Positions 1 to 11,850 of a stretch of 64,000 nt of DNA are shown one piece after another (positions within the stretch are counted from its first letter, which is position 1; each line of letters begins with the position of its first letter). This stretch comes from Sternotherus odoratus (taxonomy: Eukaryota; Chordata; Testudines; Kinosternidae): positions 16,157,603-16,221,602 of the forward strand of contig JAVMKO010000001.1 of the NCBI GenBank assembly GCA_032164245.1, read 5' to 3'. A program made the position numbers and the translations under genes. Below the pieces are notes generated by a model. The model did not search any database and had not been told where the DNA came from. It saw only the letters and a list, made by a program, of their open reading frames with translations.

Positions 1-1287
1 GCATTTGAATTGTTAATGGAAGATCATTTAGACTCAGAGTCAGGTTGTTTTGTTGTTGTTGTTGTTTGCCCATTGGTTTCAGTAGCACAGATTAAAATGC
101 CATGCGACAGAGTCAGAATGATGTAGCAGTCAAAAAAGATAATATGGACAATAGAGTATTTGTGCTAACTTAGGAATATTTCAGTGGCATAGTAACATGG
201 TAAGTAAAACCAGTGGCTAATTAGGAGCTTAAATTGTTTACACGTGCCTCAGGAAGAGGAGGTTTGGTTTTATATTCAGGGTACATGGTGAGCAAAGGGT
301 TAGCCAGAATTGTGGGAAAAGGAATGTTATTTTTTTTAAAAAAAGTTCTGCTTTTAAATCTGTTTCCAGAACTTTTAATTGTGGTCTCTGAGGATGAAGT
401 GCCAACAGGATTGTCAAACAATCTTCTGAGCTTAAGAGTTAGGCATTGTTGAGATAATTAACTAGACTGCTGTAGGTCCAATGCTAGTGGTTAAATGCTG
501 TGTTTTTTGTTTTGTTGTTGTGGTGGTCTTCTCAAACATAGCTCTCATGGCCAGCCATGTGCCTAGGTTAATTAACAATATCTATCCGTTTCTCCCTGTT
601 TCCAGTTTGCTCTGACTGTAATAGAATTGCTTTGTCAAGCCCTGCAATGTTTCTGCTAGCTTGATTACCACAGAGGTAGATGAGTGGTGCAAGGATTCAT
701 ATTTGGAATCCTGATAAAACCCCAATGGAACCAAAGCTAGAGATTTAATAAGTCTGATGCTTGTTTGTTTAACATTTTCTAATATATCTCATATGTAATT
801 ATGTTTAGCGGTTGGCTACCCTCTAAGTATCTGTCACCACTCTGAGTCTCCACTAGCCAATAATTTAAATACAAAAAAAGAAGAGTCTTCTTGGTCCATG
901 TCTATTACTTGAATTTTTAGATGTCTGCTCAAACTGGATTTACCCATGGACAAGGCAAGGATGAACATATGAAAACAGACTTCAGATGTGTTATGTACTT
1001 TAGGAAGTGACTGTGCATGTGGGAAGGTTAACAATAGTTATTTATTCCTATGCTTACTGGGTTTGAGCTTTCTTTTCCTCCTCTACAAAGTTTGAGCAAT
1101 TGTGGCCAGTACAAACATAGCCAGTGTTTTTAGTTAGATGACCCTGAATTCCAAAGTTCATTTCTGGATCCAAACATTCCCAAAGTTTAGGAATATTTAG
1201 TGCTGTTGATTTGTTTCAACCCTTAATAGAGATTGGGCCAACCACAAAGATTGCATACAGATCCAGCACCAAACTGCACTGACAGAT
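1..1287. other. no recognised feature
   Basis: AT-rich single-copy-looking DNA. A short (TTG)n run lies at about 43-67. Only short open frames are present, without family motifs or convincing splice signals. Confidence 0.6.
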
Positions 1288-1814
1288 GAACATAAGAACA
1301 TAAGAACAGCCATACTGGGTCAGACCAAAGGTCTTCCAACAGTAGACAATGCTAGGTGCCCCAATGGAAATGAACAGAACAGGTAATCATCAAGTGATCC
1401 ATTCCCCATCACCCATTTGCAGCTTCTGGCAAACAGAGAGTAGGACACTATCCCTGTCCATAACGGTCATTAGCCATTGATGGACCTATCCTCCATGAAC
1501 ATATCTAGTTCTTTTTTGAACCCTGTTATAGTCTTGGCTTTCAAAACATCCTCCGGCAGGCAGTTCCACAGGTTGACTGTGTGTGGTGTGGAAAAATACT
1601 TTGTTTGTTTTAAATCTGACGCCTATTAATTTCATTTGGTGACCCCCTAGTTCTTCTCTTATGAGAAGTAGTAAATAACACTTCATTATTTACTTTCTCC
1701 ACACCCGTCATGATTTTATAGACCTCTGTCATAGCCCCACTTAGTCATCTTTTCCAAGCTGAAAAGTCCTAGTCTTATTAATCTCTCCTCATGGAAGTAT
1801 CTCCATATCCCTAA

Positions 1815-3056
1815 TCATTTTTGTTGACCTTTTCTGAACCTTTTCCAATTCTTATATATATTTAGATGGGGCGACCACATCTGCACACAGTGTTCAAGGT
1901 GTGGGCGTACCATGGATTTATATAGAGGCAATATGATATTTTCTGTTTTATTATCTAACTCTTTCTTAATAATTCCCAACACTTCGTTCACTTTTTTGAC
2001 TGCTGCTGTATATTGAGTGGATGTTTTCAGAGAACTATCCAGGATGTTTCCATGATCTCTTTCTTGGGTGGTAACAGCTAATTTAGACCCCATCATTTTA
2101 TATGTATAGTAGGAATTATGTTTTCCAATGTGTGTTACTTTGCATTTATCAACATTGAATTCCATCTGCCTTTTTGTGGCCCAGTCACCCAGTTTTCAAG
2201 TTTTGGGAGATCCTTTTGTCACTCTTTTCAGTCTGCTTTGGACTTAACTATCTTGAGTAATTGTGTGTCATCTGTAAATCTGGCCACCTCACTGTTTACC
2301 ACTTTATCCAGTTCATTTATGAATATGTTGAATAGGACTGGTCCCAGTACAGCCTTCTGGGGGACACCACTATTTATGTCTCTCCATTCTGAAAACTGAC
2401 CATTTATTCCTATCTTTTGTTTCCTAGCTTTTAACCAGTTACCAATCCATGAGAGGACCTTTTCTCTTATCCCATCACAGCTTATGTTGCTTAAGAGCCT
2501 TTGGTGAGGAACCTTGTCAAAGGCTTTCTGAAAATCTAAGTGCCTATATTTTTCCCTTGCCAACATACTTGTTGACCCCTCAAATAATTCTAGTAGATTG
2601 GTGAGGCATGATTTCCATTTACAGAAACCATGTAAAGCCAAAAACTATGGTGACACTTCCCCAACAAATTGTGTTCATCTCTCTAACAATTTTTTCTTTA
2701 CTATCATTTCAACCAGTTTGCCTGGTACCGAAGTGAGGCTTACCAATCTGTAATTGCCAGGATCACATGTGGAGCCCTTTTAAAAAATTGGTGTCACTTT
2801 AGCTACCCTCCAGTCATTTGGTACAGAAAGCTGATTTAACCATAGTTAGTAGTTCTGCAATATTACATTTAAGTTCCTTCAGAACTCTTGGGTGAAAACC
2901 ATCTGGACCTGGTGACTTATTACTGTTTAGTTTATCAATTTGTTCCAAAACCTCCTCTAATGACACCTCAATCTGGGACAGTTCCTCAGATTTGTTATCT
3001 AAAAAGATTTGCTCAGGTTTGGGAATCTTCCTCACATCCTCAGCCATGAAAACCAA
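1815..3056 (-). pseudogene. CR1 ORF2 reverse transcriptase remnant
   Basis: The reverse transcriptase domain of the CR1 element, in three minus-strand pieces: 2814-3056, 2228-2641 and 1815-2165. In order they show NKSPGPDGFHPRVLKEL (palm entry), DFQKAFDKVPHQRLL, SGVPQKAVLGPVLFNIF and the catalytic FTDDTQL box (codons for the two Asp at 2267-2272). The C-terminal piece has the NVDKCKV and LYKSMVRPHLEHC signatures. The usual PQG of the primer-grip neighbourhood is PQK here, and the usual FADD box is FTDD, although both catalytic aspartates remain. Frame changes between the pieces make it a pseudogene. RT would copy its own RNA at a nicked chromosomal target. Confidence 0.92.
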
Positions 3057-3423
3057 TGCAAATAATTCATTTAGTTTCTTTGTAATAGCCTTATGGTCCT
3101 TGAGTGCTCTTTTAGCATGTTAATTGTCTAATGGCCCCACTGGTTGTTTAGCAAGCTTCCTGCTTCTGATGTACTTTTTTTTTGGCTCTTACTTTCTGAG
3201 TCCATTGCTAGCTGTTCTTCAAATTATTTTTTGTCCATCCTAATTTCATTTTTACACTTCAATTGCCAGTTTTTAATGTTCCTTTCTATTTTCCTCACTA
3301 GGATTTAACTTACACTTTTAAAATAATACCGTTTTGTGTCTCACTGCTTCTTTTATTTTGTTGTTTAGCCATAGTGACTTTTTTTTGGTTCTCTTACTAT
3401 GTTTTTTACACTGGGGTATACAT

Positions 3424-4245
3424 TTAAGTTGAGCCACTAACTATAGTGTCTTGAAAAGTTTCCATGCAGCTTGCAGAGATTTCACTTTTGGTGCTATTCC
3501 GTTTAATTTCTGTTTCACTAACTTCTTCTCTTTGGTGTAGTTCCCCTTTCTGAAAATAAATGCTACAATGTTGCTCTGTGTTGTGCTTTCCCCGCCACGG
3601 CATGTTATATGTAATTATATTATGGTCACTATTACCAAGCAGTCCAGCTATATTCACCTCTTGGACCACATCCTGTGCTCCATTTAGGATTAACTCAAGA
3701 ATTGCCTCTCCTCTTCTGGGTTCCAGAACTAGCTACTCTAAGAAGCTAGCATTTGAGATGTCAAGAAACTTTGTCTCGGCATCCTGTCCTAAGGTGACAT
3801 GTACGCAGTCAATATGGGGTCATTGAAATCCCCCATTATTATTTTTTATTTTTATAGTCTCTTAAATCTTCCTGAGCATTTCACAGTGACTATAACCATC
3901 CTGGTCAGATGGTCAGTAATATATCCCTACTGCTATATTCTTGTTATATAGAGCATGGAATTACTATCCCTAGAGATTCCATGGTACAGTTTGGTTCATT
4001 TGAGATTTTTACATCATTTTATTCTATGATTTCTTTCACGTATAGTGCCAGTCCCTCACTAGCACAACCTGTTCTGTCCTTCCAATATATTTTGTACCCT
4101 GGTATTATTGTGTTCCATTGATTATTCTCATTCCACCAAGTCTCTGTGATGCTTATTATATCAATATCCTAATTTAAAATGAGGTAATCTAGTTCACCCA
4201 TCTTAGTATTTAGACTTCTAACATTTGTATATAAGCACTTACAAA
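3424..4245 (-). pseudogene. CR1 ORF2 endonuclease remnant
   Basis: The apurinic-like endonuclease domain that nicks target DNA for CR1 insertion, decayed. Reading right to left on the minus strand, the ITETWW motif lies near 4120-4145. EGLALYVKE-like sequence follows at about 4030-4065 and GDFN(D) near 3815-3830. The C-terminal SDHNIITY motif, carrying the catalytic His, lies inside the open piece 3424-3669. Several stops and frame changes separate these. The order and spacing upstream of the RT fit CR1 ORF2. Motifs were read directly; the exact domain limits are estimates. Confidence 0.82.
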
Positions 4246-4585
4246 AATTGTCTCTTTTTCGCTATCTGCTATTACATGATGTAATTGAATGGGACTGTTT
4301 TTAATGTGACTGTTTCTCATCAGTTCCTACCCATATTTTATCATCTTCCGCCTCTCCTTACTAGGAGGGAGAATTTCCATTTATACATGCTCTCCCAAGG
4401 GATATCTCTGTGAAAACCATGTGCTTCTCCACACCTCTCAGCTTTTCCCCAGCCCTTAGTTTTAAAACTGTTCTACAAATGTTTTAAGTGCCAGCAATCT
4501 GGTTCCGTTTTGGTTTAGGTGGAGCCTTATATCTTCCAGTATAGACTCTCCCTTTCCCAAAAGTTTCCCCAGTTTGTGGTTAAAA

Positions 4586-5420
4586 AGTTACATAAGTAGA
4601 TAAGACGCTTCCACAATTAAACAACAATTGCTTCAGAATGTACTGGCTGCTCTTGGCAAAATGCTCGGGCATTAAGGTAGCTTTGAAATAATTGAATTTA
4701 GGTAAGTGCATTCAAATTACACTACCAGGTTTCAGTGAGCATCAAAATTAGATATAGAAGGTGAAGTAAGATAGATTAATGACCCACGATCTCCCTTGCC
4801 TCAGAAGAGGGTTGAGGAGTTGCAAGTGGAGTACAGCCATCTTGAGAAGAAAAGAGGGAGGCAGAGTAACCTCACCAGGCTCCAATGCAGCACTCTGCCT
4901 GATGCCTTCATGCCTGTCTAATTTTCAGCTTTTGTTGAAAGGAGAGATCTCTCAGGCCTTCAGGGCTGTCTGCAAAGTCTCAGGACTTCGAACTGTGCCA
5001 TAACCAAGAAATCCACATATTTGACAGCTGCAGAAACCTCTTCTGTGGAAGTTATATTGCATAGAACAGAACGTTACATATGTGCTTCACTTTAGCCACG
5101 TTGACTTCATGGGGCCACATATAGGAGTAAAGATAAGCACATTCCTAAATGTTTGCAGGATTGGGGCCTAAGTTTGTATGTGCAAATGCCAACTTCTCTT
5201 TTTGTACTGTAATGAGTCCTTCCATATGGACACAGAAAGCTCCATGCTGCTTTAAACAAGTATCCAGTCTCTCATAGTGGCCATTAAATAGATACTTTCG
5301 AGGAAGATGAATGAAAACATGTAGTGGACAATTATGGAATAACCTGCCCATAGGAAAGTTTCCTCCTACTCTCTTATGGCTGTTTTAAGACCTGAAGCAT
5401 GAAGGCTTATACCTAAGGCT
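4586..5420. other. no recognised feature
   Basis: Unique-looking sequence between the CR1 and a GC-rich repeat. Open frames at 4779-5003 (+) and 5145-5351 (-) show no motif and are treated as chance. Confidence 0.5.
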
Positions 5421-5850
5421 AGATTATGTCACAGACACCACAGAAGTCACAAAATCCGTGACATTTTCAGCTTCAGCCAGTGGTGGCCCCAGAAGCATTC
5501 AGCTGCTTCAGGTGGCGGGGCCTCCCCACAGCTCCCTGCTCCAGACCTCCAAGCTGCACTGGGGACCCTCCACAGCTCCTCACCGCCATCCTGGGGCTCT
5601 AAGCCATGGCAGGAGACCTCTGCAGCTCTGAGCCATGGCAGGGGGAACCAGCAGTTCCCAGCTGCCAGCCCTGAAGCTCCAAGCCATGGTGGGCACCCCT
5701 GTACTTCTAAGCTGCAGTGGGAGGGGTGGGAGGGACGACCCTGGAGCTGCAGCAATAGTGGGTGCTGCTCCCCCTCCCCCCGCACACTCCCCATTTTGTC
5801 TGTTCTTTTTAGTACAGATCACAGGGATCTGAATTTTTGTTTATTGCCCT
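5421..5850. repeat. GC-rich interspersed repeat, unclassified
   Basis: A block starting with GTCACAGACACCACAGAAG and ending in AGATCACAGGGATCTGAATT-like sequence. Its ends carry related GTCAC/CACGG-type words in opposite senses. The middle is GC-rich and built from loose copies of a CCATGG-centred module (about 5604, 5633, 5683). Both strands stay open here by composition, not by coding. I recall this type of sequence as a dispersed reptile repeat, probably a non-autonomous DNA element, but cannot place it in a named family from sequence alone. Edges are approximate. Confidence 0.5.
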
Positions 5851-7035
5851 TCCTTATACCCCTCAAATAAATAATACATAATTAAATAAAATAATAATCA
5901 ATAAGGTAACTATAATATAGCCAAGCTTGTGCCAATTAATGCAAGTGTGAAAGCTCTTATTACCCATTCAAAAGTCCAGTTCATAGGAGAGCTTCAGAAA
6001 TGTTTGCAAAATATGGCTATTTGCTTACTTTTTTTACCTTGTCCCTCTGTAATTAGTCCCCATACACAAATAAATACACCAATAATCTGCATGATGTATT
6101 TCTGCACTGGCTGTATTAACAATATCAAAGCTATTTAAATGAACAAAGCATGTATTTGAGGATGTGGTTGCGTGCTGTGGTAGGGGAGGGGATACCACCA
6201 ATTACCATTTGCCCTTTTGGCTGGAAGAAAGCAGCTCTGAGCTGTGCCTAGCAGGCATGAGGTAGATAATATTGCAAGCAAGATGGTAGGAAAAAGGCTT
6301 AACTGTACCCTGATCAAAGAGTAAAGCTGGCAAACACACCCCATTTGGGTAAGAAATGGACTTCAAAGATCCAGCGGGGCCTCATTTTTATTTTCTGTCT
6401 TGTGTGGTATTTGCCAATTAAGGACAATTTGTATTAAATGAAGCAAGAGAGCATGTAGCGCATGAATTGAGCCATTGCTAAAAATCATAAATTGGATTAG
6501 TTTGGCATCTTATTCTTGGCAATTCTGATTCAAATGCTTGGAGTGTAAGTAAGGGGAATAATTGAGGGATGAGATTGAGTTTAGTGCTGCATACTTCTGA
6601 AAAGCCAATCCCATGTGCTCAGAGTCTGCATAGTGTGGGCAAGGAAGGGAATTCAGTAGATGAGCATATTTGATATTTTTTTATTTTTGCCCTATTCATA
6701 AAATTCACCCAGTGCAGAGATGAATGTACCCCAGTGCAAGGCCTATGCTTCGTCCCCTTGGGGCAAATTCTTGCCCCAGCCCTAGGATTGCAAGGTTCCT
6801 CTTTACCCTGGTACAACAAAACCACCGCACTACCACTGTGCTTGTGAAGGAAGCATGTTATCACCAGCCTACATCAGGGCGGCTCCCCTGCTGTGTATCA
6901 TGGGAACCAGCTCTGCAGGTTTTCCTGACATGGATACTCACAGCAGCTCCTCAGGGAGAGCTGAGGTGAGCAAATGGACTGGTAACTCCATAGGACTCTC
7001 TGATCTACCTCACACTCGCCTCATAGGAGGATGTA
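5851..7035. other. no recognised feature
   Basis: AT-rich to mixed sequence without motifs. Opposed open frames at 6619-6969 look like chance. Confidence 0.5.
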
Positions 7036-7039
7036 AAGA

Positions 7040-7135
7040 AAACAAGGAATACTTGTGGCACTTTAGAGACTAACCAATTTATTTCAGCATAAGCTTTTGT
7101 GGACTATAGCCCACTTCATCGGATGCATAGAATGA
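7040..7135 (-). mobile_element. Penelope-like element fragment with hammerhead-like fold
   Basis: A short, highly recognisable dispersed repeat. On the minus strand it reads GCAT then CCGATGA, a six-base-pair stem-loop (plus-strand 7099-7114), AAAAGCTT and ATGC, followed by the AGTCTCTAAAGTGCCACAAG segment (plus-strand 7054-7073). The outer GCAT/ATGC can pair. This arrangement resembles the hammerhead motif reported in the terminal repeats of Penelope-like retroelements. In this copy the core differs from a canonical hammerhead (CUGAUGA and GAAA) at the second core base and at the first base of GAAA, so self-cleavage is unlikely. The family assignment is from memory and moderate. Confidence 0.55.
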
Positions 7136-9050
7136 AACACACAGACTTAAGATGCATTTACCGGTATATACACAGAAAGGACTTCACTCCTGACTTGGGT
7201 TTTGGGTGCTGCTATAAACACAAATGTTTAAATATAACAAATTATTGCCACTAAAAATTATCATGAAGTAGATTAATAAAGTTTCATTGGTACAAATCGC
7301 AGGCAAATTTGGTATAGTAATCTTTGTATGTGTGACCTGACCTGTCTAAGGATAGCCTGCCAACCCACTCATGGGTATCAAACAAGAAAATTTGTCTGTC
7401 CCAATTTTTGGTAACTGAAATTAGATAATTTATCTTAAAAATTAAACTCTCATTAAAAAAATATGTCAATGTCATAAATATGTCAAAGCTAGGGTGGGGA
7501 GTGCAATTGTAATATTCAGATCCATGTAAAAAAATGCTGGTCATTCAATGCACCCAGAATTATAAACAGCAGGTCAATGGCTGACAAGAAGTAACTGACT
7601 TCCAATTGGCCAGCCTTAGAATTTAGTGCTGCCAGGTTCCCAGATAGTTTGTTACTAGTCTGCCATTTAAAAAGCAAAGCCTTATGTTAAAACTCATTAT
7701 GTTAGTAGCATCCGATAAAATTCTCTTTGTTCAAATCATGTTCTGAAAAGGCAGTTAGGGAGAGATTACATACCAACCTTTTCAGTCTTTAACAGTTCAT
7801 AGGGCAGCACAATGATGCTAATTAGCATCCTAAAGTAATGCAGTGTTCTGTCAAAAGCTCCTTCCAGAATAGATCTCAGACTTGAATCCTAAATCACACC
7901 TCTTACTTAAATGATTGAATCTGCATTCAAAGGGTGTTACATTTTCACTTTGCAGACTCTAAACTTCCTGACTGTAAAATGCAAAATCCTAGCTACATAA
8001 GAACTGTTTACACTTCTGGAGCAGATGTTTATTGCTCTAACAATGTCTCCATTTTAAAAGCCTTTCAGTGATGCAAATGAAGCAGTCATACAAAGGGAAT
8101 TTTCCAGAATTCAGTTTTTTAAATGTTAAAAAAAGTGAAGATGTTTTTCCTGGGGACAATATTACATTCAAACCCATTTCTAAATCCATTGAAAAAGCAT
8201 CAACATTTCACTGGAGTCAAATGAAGAATTTTCACTGTCAGAGATTATAAGGGGAAACATTTGATGTCTTTAGGCCACAAATTCTTGATTCTGTGACAAC
8301 CAATGTTCAGTAACTGATTTCCATTTGAAACTTTGCTTTTCCTATCCCCACTGTACACTTATAGGTCACTTCACCTTGCCAAGCTATGCAGGAGTTCATA
8401 TATTCCAAACAATATTAATAAACATATTTATTGTTTATTTATTGCCAGGCAGGATCACACCATAAATATTTATTAGGCTAGGCAAAAGGTAATAAAATAA
8501 CATGCTTCTAGAAAGGTAAATCTCTGATAAAAGTAAATTTGTAGATGAGTCCCTGCAGAGCTATTCCAAGATAATTTTTTTGGCATGTGTGGGTAACGAA
8601 TTCTGTTAAAGAAACAGAATACAATTTTAACGACTGTCGCAGGAAACATTCTTTTCTATGCTTATAATAACGATTATGCTCAAAATGGAAGCTAGTAATA
8701 GATCTTTGCCACCATTTTTTCATCTTGGGCCAGATTTAAAAAAAAATCTGACTCCCATTGAACAGAATGGGACTACTTGCCTTAGTGAATGCAACTCAAT
8801 ACGAAAAAGGGTGAAGACTTTTATTATGACTATTTTTGTGTTAAAGTTTATATAGCTCATGGGTATCATAGAAGTGTGTGTGTGTGTGGGGGGGGTATTT
8901 TACTGCAAAAATACAACTGAAATGGGGGTGGGTGAAGTGATTTTGAAGAATAGTGTTTCATTTAGTGAATTCTGCACCTTGACAAGAGACATTTTAAATG
9001 AAAAGTTTGAAACAGTCAAAATGGGTTGGTTATACCAGCATTCTTCAAAG
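7136..9050. other. no gene; short palindromic repeat and GT run
   Basis: Mostly AT-rich sequence with no recognised gene. A short copy of a dispersed 'CCCATTG...AATGGG' palindrome lies at about 8735-8800. A GT/G microsatellite lies at about 8873-8897. Confidence 0.5.
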
Positions 9051-9054
9051 ATTT

Positions 9055-9260
9055 CTGACCGCGGTCAGGCATCCACTCACAGGCCCCGGGGTATGTCCGC
9101 CAAAATGCTGCTGAATTGAAAGCTTCCACTTTCTGCGGCGGCAGTTTGGCGGGACAAAAATAGACTGCAGGTCTCTTCGATGGTCTCCCGGGCGGGATCG
9201 GTGGCAGCACCAGGGTCTCGCACACCCCCAGAGATGGTCTCGCACATCCCACTTTGAAGG
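9055..9260. repeat. GC-rich islet, unclassified
   Basis: CpG-containing block (CCGCGG, GCGGCGGCAG, CCCGGGCGGG) sharply bounded by AT-rich DNA, with GGTCTCGCACA repeated at about 9212 and 9236. The abrupt edges suggest an inserted repeat and not a promoter, but no family was recognised. Confidence 0.35.
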
Positions 9261-9409
9261 ACACTAGATTAGACCATAAATTCATCACAATATAGATTAA
9301 TTTTTGCCAGCTTCACCAGTTGTGATTTCTCCACCTCGAACTGTCTTGCCTAATATTATACAAAATGAAATAATTGTCCTTCAAATTTCTCAATCAGCTA
9401 TTCTAAAAG

Positions 9410-9512
9410 TTGTTGTGGAAGAAGAGTTTGTGTAGCTCGACAGCTTGTCTCTCTAACCAACAGGTGTTGCTCCAATAAAAGGTATTATCTTACCCACCAT
9501 GTCTTTCTCATG
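9410..9512 (+). repeat. dispersed repeat, 'AGCTCGACAGCTTGTCTCTC...CCAATAAAAGGTATTA' type
   Basis: Contains GTAGCTCGACAGCTTGTCTC followed by CCAATAAAAGGTATTATCTTACCCACC. The CCAATAAAAGGTAT segment recurs at 43375-43389 in this window, so it is a dispersed family. Reptile copies of this sequence are common. It may be another Penelope-like or LINE-derived tail, but its class is uncertain. Confidence 0.55.
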
Positions 9513-9734
9513 CTGAAAGTTAACCATTTCTAAACATTTAAAAATGCAATACTGCAACAGAGATGCCATTAAAAAGAGATAAAACCATAATCTAGTGCAC
9601 CCACTGCAAATCAATTCTCATTCTTTCAACAGGTGTGTCTTAAAATATAACTTTGCTGCTTCCAGATACAACAGAAATACTATGTAACAAACATTTCTGT
9701 AAAATGTCCAATTTTAAGTACTACTATGACACCT

Positions 9735-9940
9735 ATTACCCTAGTATATGAGCACCTCACAATCTTTAACATCACAGCACCCCTGTGAAGCATTATCTCC
9801 ATTTTACAGATGTGGAAGTGAGGCACAGAGAGAGAGAGAGACTTGGCCAAGGTTTGCACAGGAAGTCATTGGCACAGCAGGAAATTAAGCCTAGATCTCC
9901 TAAGCACCAAGCTAGTACCCTAACCACTGACCATCCTTCT
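9735..9940 (-). mobile_element. MIR/CORE-type SINE, minus strand
   Basis: Shows CCTGTGAAGCATTATCTCCATTTTACAGA, GAGGCACAGAGAGAG, CTTGGCCAAGG and TAACCACTGACCA in order. This is the reverse complement of a tRNA-derived SINE of the MIR type, whose tRNA-like head would sit at the right edge. An (AG)n run has expanded at 9827-9840. Copies of the same order occur at 16620, 26400, 42080 and 52410. Confidence 0.7.
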
Positions 9941-9970
9941 ATACTCAATTAATCTCACAGCTCAGAAAAA

Positions 9971-9975
9971 GAGAC
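9971..9975. repeat. target duplication GAGAC, left copy
   Basis: GAGAC directly before the LTR; the identical GAGAC follows it at 10661-10665. Confidence 0.8.
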
Positions 9976-10660
9976 TGTAGCAGGGTGGCAACTCACCCCT
10001 GCAGCACCTCCTGCTGGTCCATCCAGGAATTAGCTCTTCAGCTTCTGGAGTGCAGGGTGATGTCCCACTCACTGCTGGCCCCCCATGTCCCTCCTGGACC
10101 CCGGTGCCCTCTTACTGAGGGTGCTGCACCCCTGCAGTACCCCCACAGTCTTAGGGTCTCCCCTCCCTGGGGAACCCCCACCTTGCCTCAGTCTAGGCAA
10201 CTGCCAGTCACCACTTGCCCCCGTTCTCTGGGGCAGACTGCAGTATCATTGCCACTCATCACTGGCAAGGAGGGTTTGGCCTGCTGCTCTGCCTCTGTAG
10301 CCCTGGGCTGTCTCCTGCAACCCTGGTGCCCCTTGTTGGGCCTTCCCCTAGGCCTTGCAGCATGGGGGTTTCCCGGCACGTGCTCCTCCAGCTCCTCTTG
10401 CCTTGCCCCAGCCCTCCTTCACTCTAGGTATCTTGTCAAGCTTCCCAGCAGCCAGGCCAGTCTGCCTCTGCAGCCAGAGGAGACTCTATCTTTGTTCTAA
10501 ACTGAGCCCCTTTACCAGGGCCAGCTGGGCCCTAATTGAACCCACCGCAGCTGTGGCTGCTTTGCCCAATCAGCCTGCGAGCTGCTTGCCCCCTGCCACA
10601 GCCCTTTGCAGGGCTGTTTTAAGCCACTTTCTGCTGGAGTGGGGCAGCCACCCCACTACA
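9976..10660. mobile_element. solo LTR with 5-bp target duplication
   Basis: A 685-bp block beginning TGTAGCAGGGTGG and ending CCACCCCACTACA. It has the TG...CA ends and short terminal inverted repeat of a retrotransposon LTR, and is flanked by perfect GAGAC duplications (9971-9975, 10661-10665). No gag or pol is adjacent, so it is a solo LTR left by recombination between the two LTRs of an integrated element. It is CT/GC-rich on the plus strand and therefore open in several frames (a 171-codon frame at 9985-10500). These frames carry no protein motif. A 5-bp duplication fits some endogenous retroviruses and Ty3/gypsy elements; I cannot choose. Orientation is unresolved. Confidence 0.8.
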
Positions 10661-10665
10661 GAGAC
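10661..10665. repeat. target duplication GAGAC, right copy
   Basis: Matches 9971-9975 exactly. Confidence 0.8.
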
Positions 10666-10689
10666 ATTAGGGAATTTAACCAGAGGAAA

Positions 10690-10775
10690 TAAGGGCCTGC
10701 TCCTGAACTATTGAAGTCAATGGGAGTTTTGCATTGACTTAGGTGGGTAAAAAATCAGGGCTGAAAGGCTAAAAT
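10690..10775. repeat. short dispersed palindrome
   Basis: GAAGTCAATGGGAGTTTTGCATTGACTTA is a small imperfect palindrome flanked by GGGCCTGCTCCTG and AATCAGGG. The same style of unit recurs through the window and probably represents remnants of a small inverted-repeat transposon. Confidence 0.45.
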
Positions 10776-11850
10776 ACTGTCAGGTAGTTTTTGCACAGCC
10801 CACCAAGTGGGTTTTCTAAAACTGCTTAACATACACCATTTGAAACCTGTATCAAATAGTTCATAGAAATTTATTTGTGCCTTAAAACAAACATAAACCT
10901 TTAGCACCACAGGGGTATCAATTTACCAAACATATTTTTGACAAGACTTAGTGCCATTTAGATGTAACTCAAAATATTTACTTTAAATCACAGATTGTTT
11001 CTCCTGTTGTTTTCAAAAAACCAATTGAGATTAAGCAGGATTATTACAAAATCACCTTTGTTGTGTTAATGCTTTTTATTCCTGGGAAAATTGGGTATTT
11101 TGAATGTTCATAATTACAAACTATCTCCGCCTACTCAATAGGATCTTCAACATGTCTTGTGCACAAGGTCCTGCCAGGCATTGACCCGTAGTGCAGGTTC
11201 ACCTCTTCTCTGTCAGTCAAGAAGGCTTTTCTAATAGCTACATGTGTGGTGATCCTCATTAACCCCAGTCCGCACGCCAGAATGATCTTTGTAAAAGTAA
11301 AGATTCACCAACTCTCAGTTATTTCAGTTGCAAAGAAAGGAACACAAAGCTAAGAAGCATCAGTAAATGTTTTGTGGATTCTTTGTTTTGTATCTATTGT
11401 CCAGGGACTGATTTAGTTTTTGAGAGGTAGTAAAGAAGCTCTAACATGAGCCAAATTCTCCTCTCAGGCACATCACTATATAGCCAGTATAACTTAGTTG
11501 TTGGCATAATGAGTATCAAATTTGGTAGAAATATTGAAATGGTGAAATAAAAAAATCTACATGGCATGATACTGTATGTTAAATCCAGTTCAGAGACCAC
11601 GGCGAACACTTCAATTAGGTAACTGAGCTGCATAGAGATATTGTGCAGATACTGGTTGCTTATGTGTCATGTCTCAAGTCCAAATACAGTAATCTAATAA
11701 CACTAAAGGCAAGCTATTCTCGGGAGGCTCCCAGTGAAGAGAGAACCGAAGTCAGGAAGTCTATGACTTTGATGTAGTGTTAGGTAAAGAGCTTTGTGCT
11801 TTAAATAAAGGCACATTGTATGTCTTTAACCATTACTCATGGCTCACTGT
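10776..11850. other. no recognised feature
   Basis: AT-rich; no motif-bearing frame. The frame at 11394-11633 (-) has no recognisable domain. Confidence 0.5.

Larger units (their letters stand above)
1288..4585 (-). mobile_element. CR1 LINE, 5'-truncated, minus strand
   Basis: A non-LTR retrotransposon of the CR1 family read on the minus strand. The left edge (1288-1307) is the short-period 3' tail (GAACATAA-type repeats), followed by 3' UTR sequence typical of reptile CR1. ORF2 then runs rightward as decayed endonuclease and reverse transcriptase. The part from about 4245 to 4585 resembles the spacer upstream of ORF2. Full CR1 elements are about 4.5 kb or more, so this copy lacks its 5' end, as is usual for target-primed reverse transcription. 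Frameshifts and stops split ORF2 into at least four frames, so it cannot move. Seen: motifs and order. Inferred: family name and 5' boundary, which is approximate. No clear target duplication was found. Confidence 0.92.

Noticed and set aside
2118..3826. Plus-strand frames across the left CR1
   Set aside because: Antisense of the decayed CR1 reading frames, which carry the real motifs on the minus strand.
5447..5832. Opposed open frames of 65-115 codons
   Set aside because: Sit in a GC-rich interspersed repeat with CCATGG modules; open by composition on both strands.
9985..10500. 171-codon plus-strand frame
   Set aside because: Confined to a solo LTR with exact ends and target duplication; no motif.
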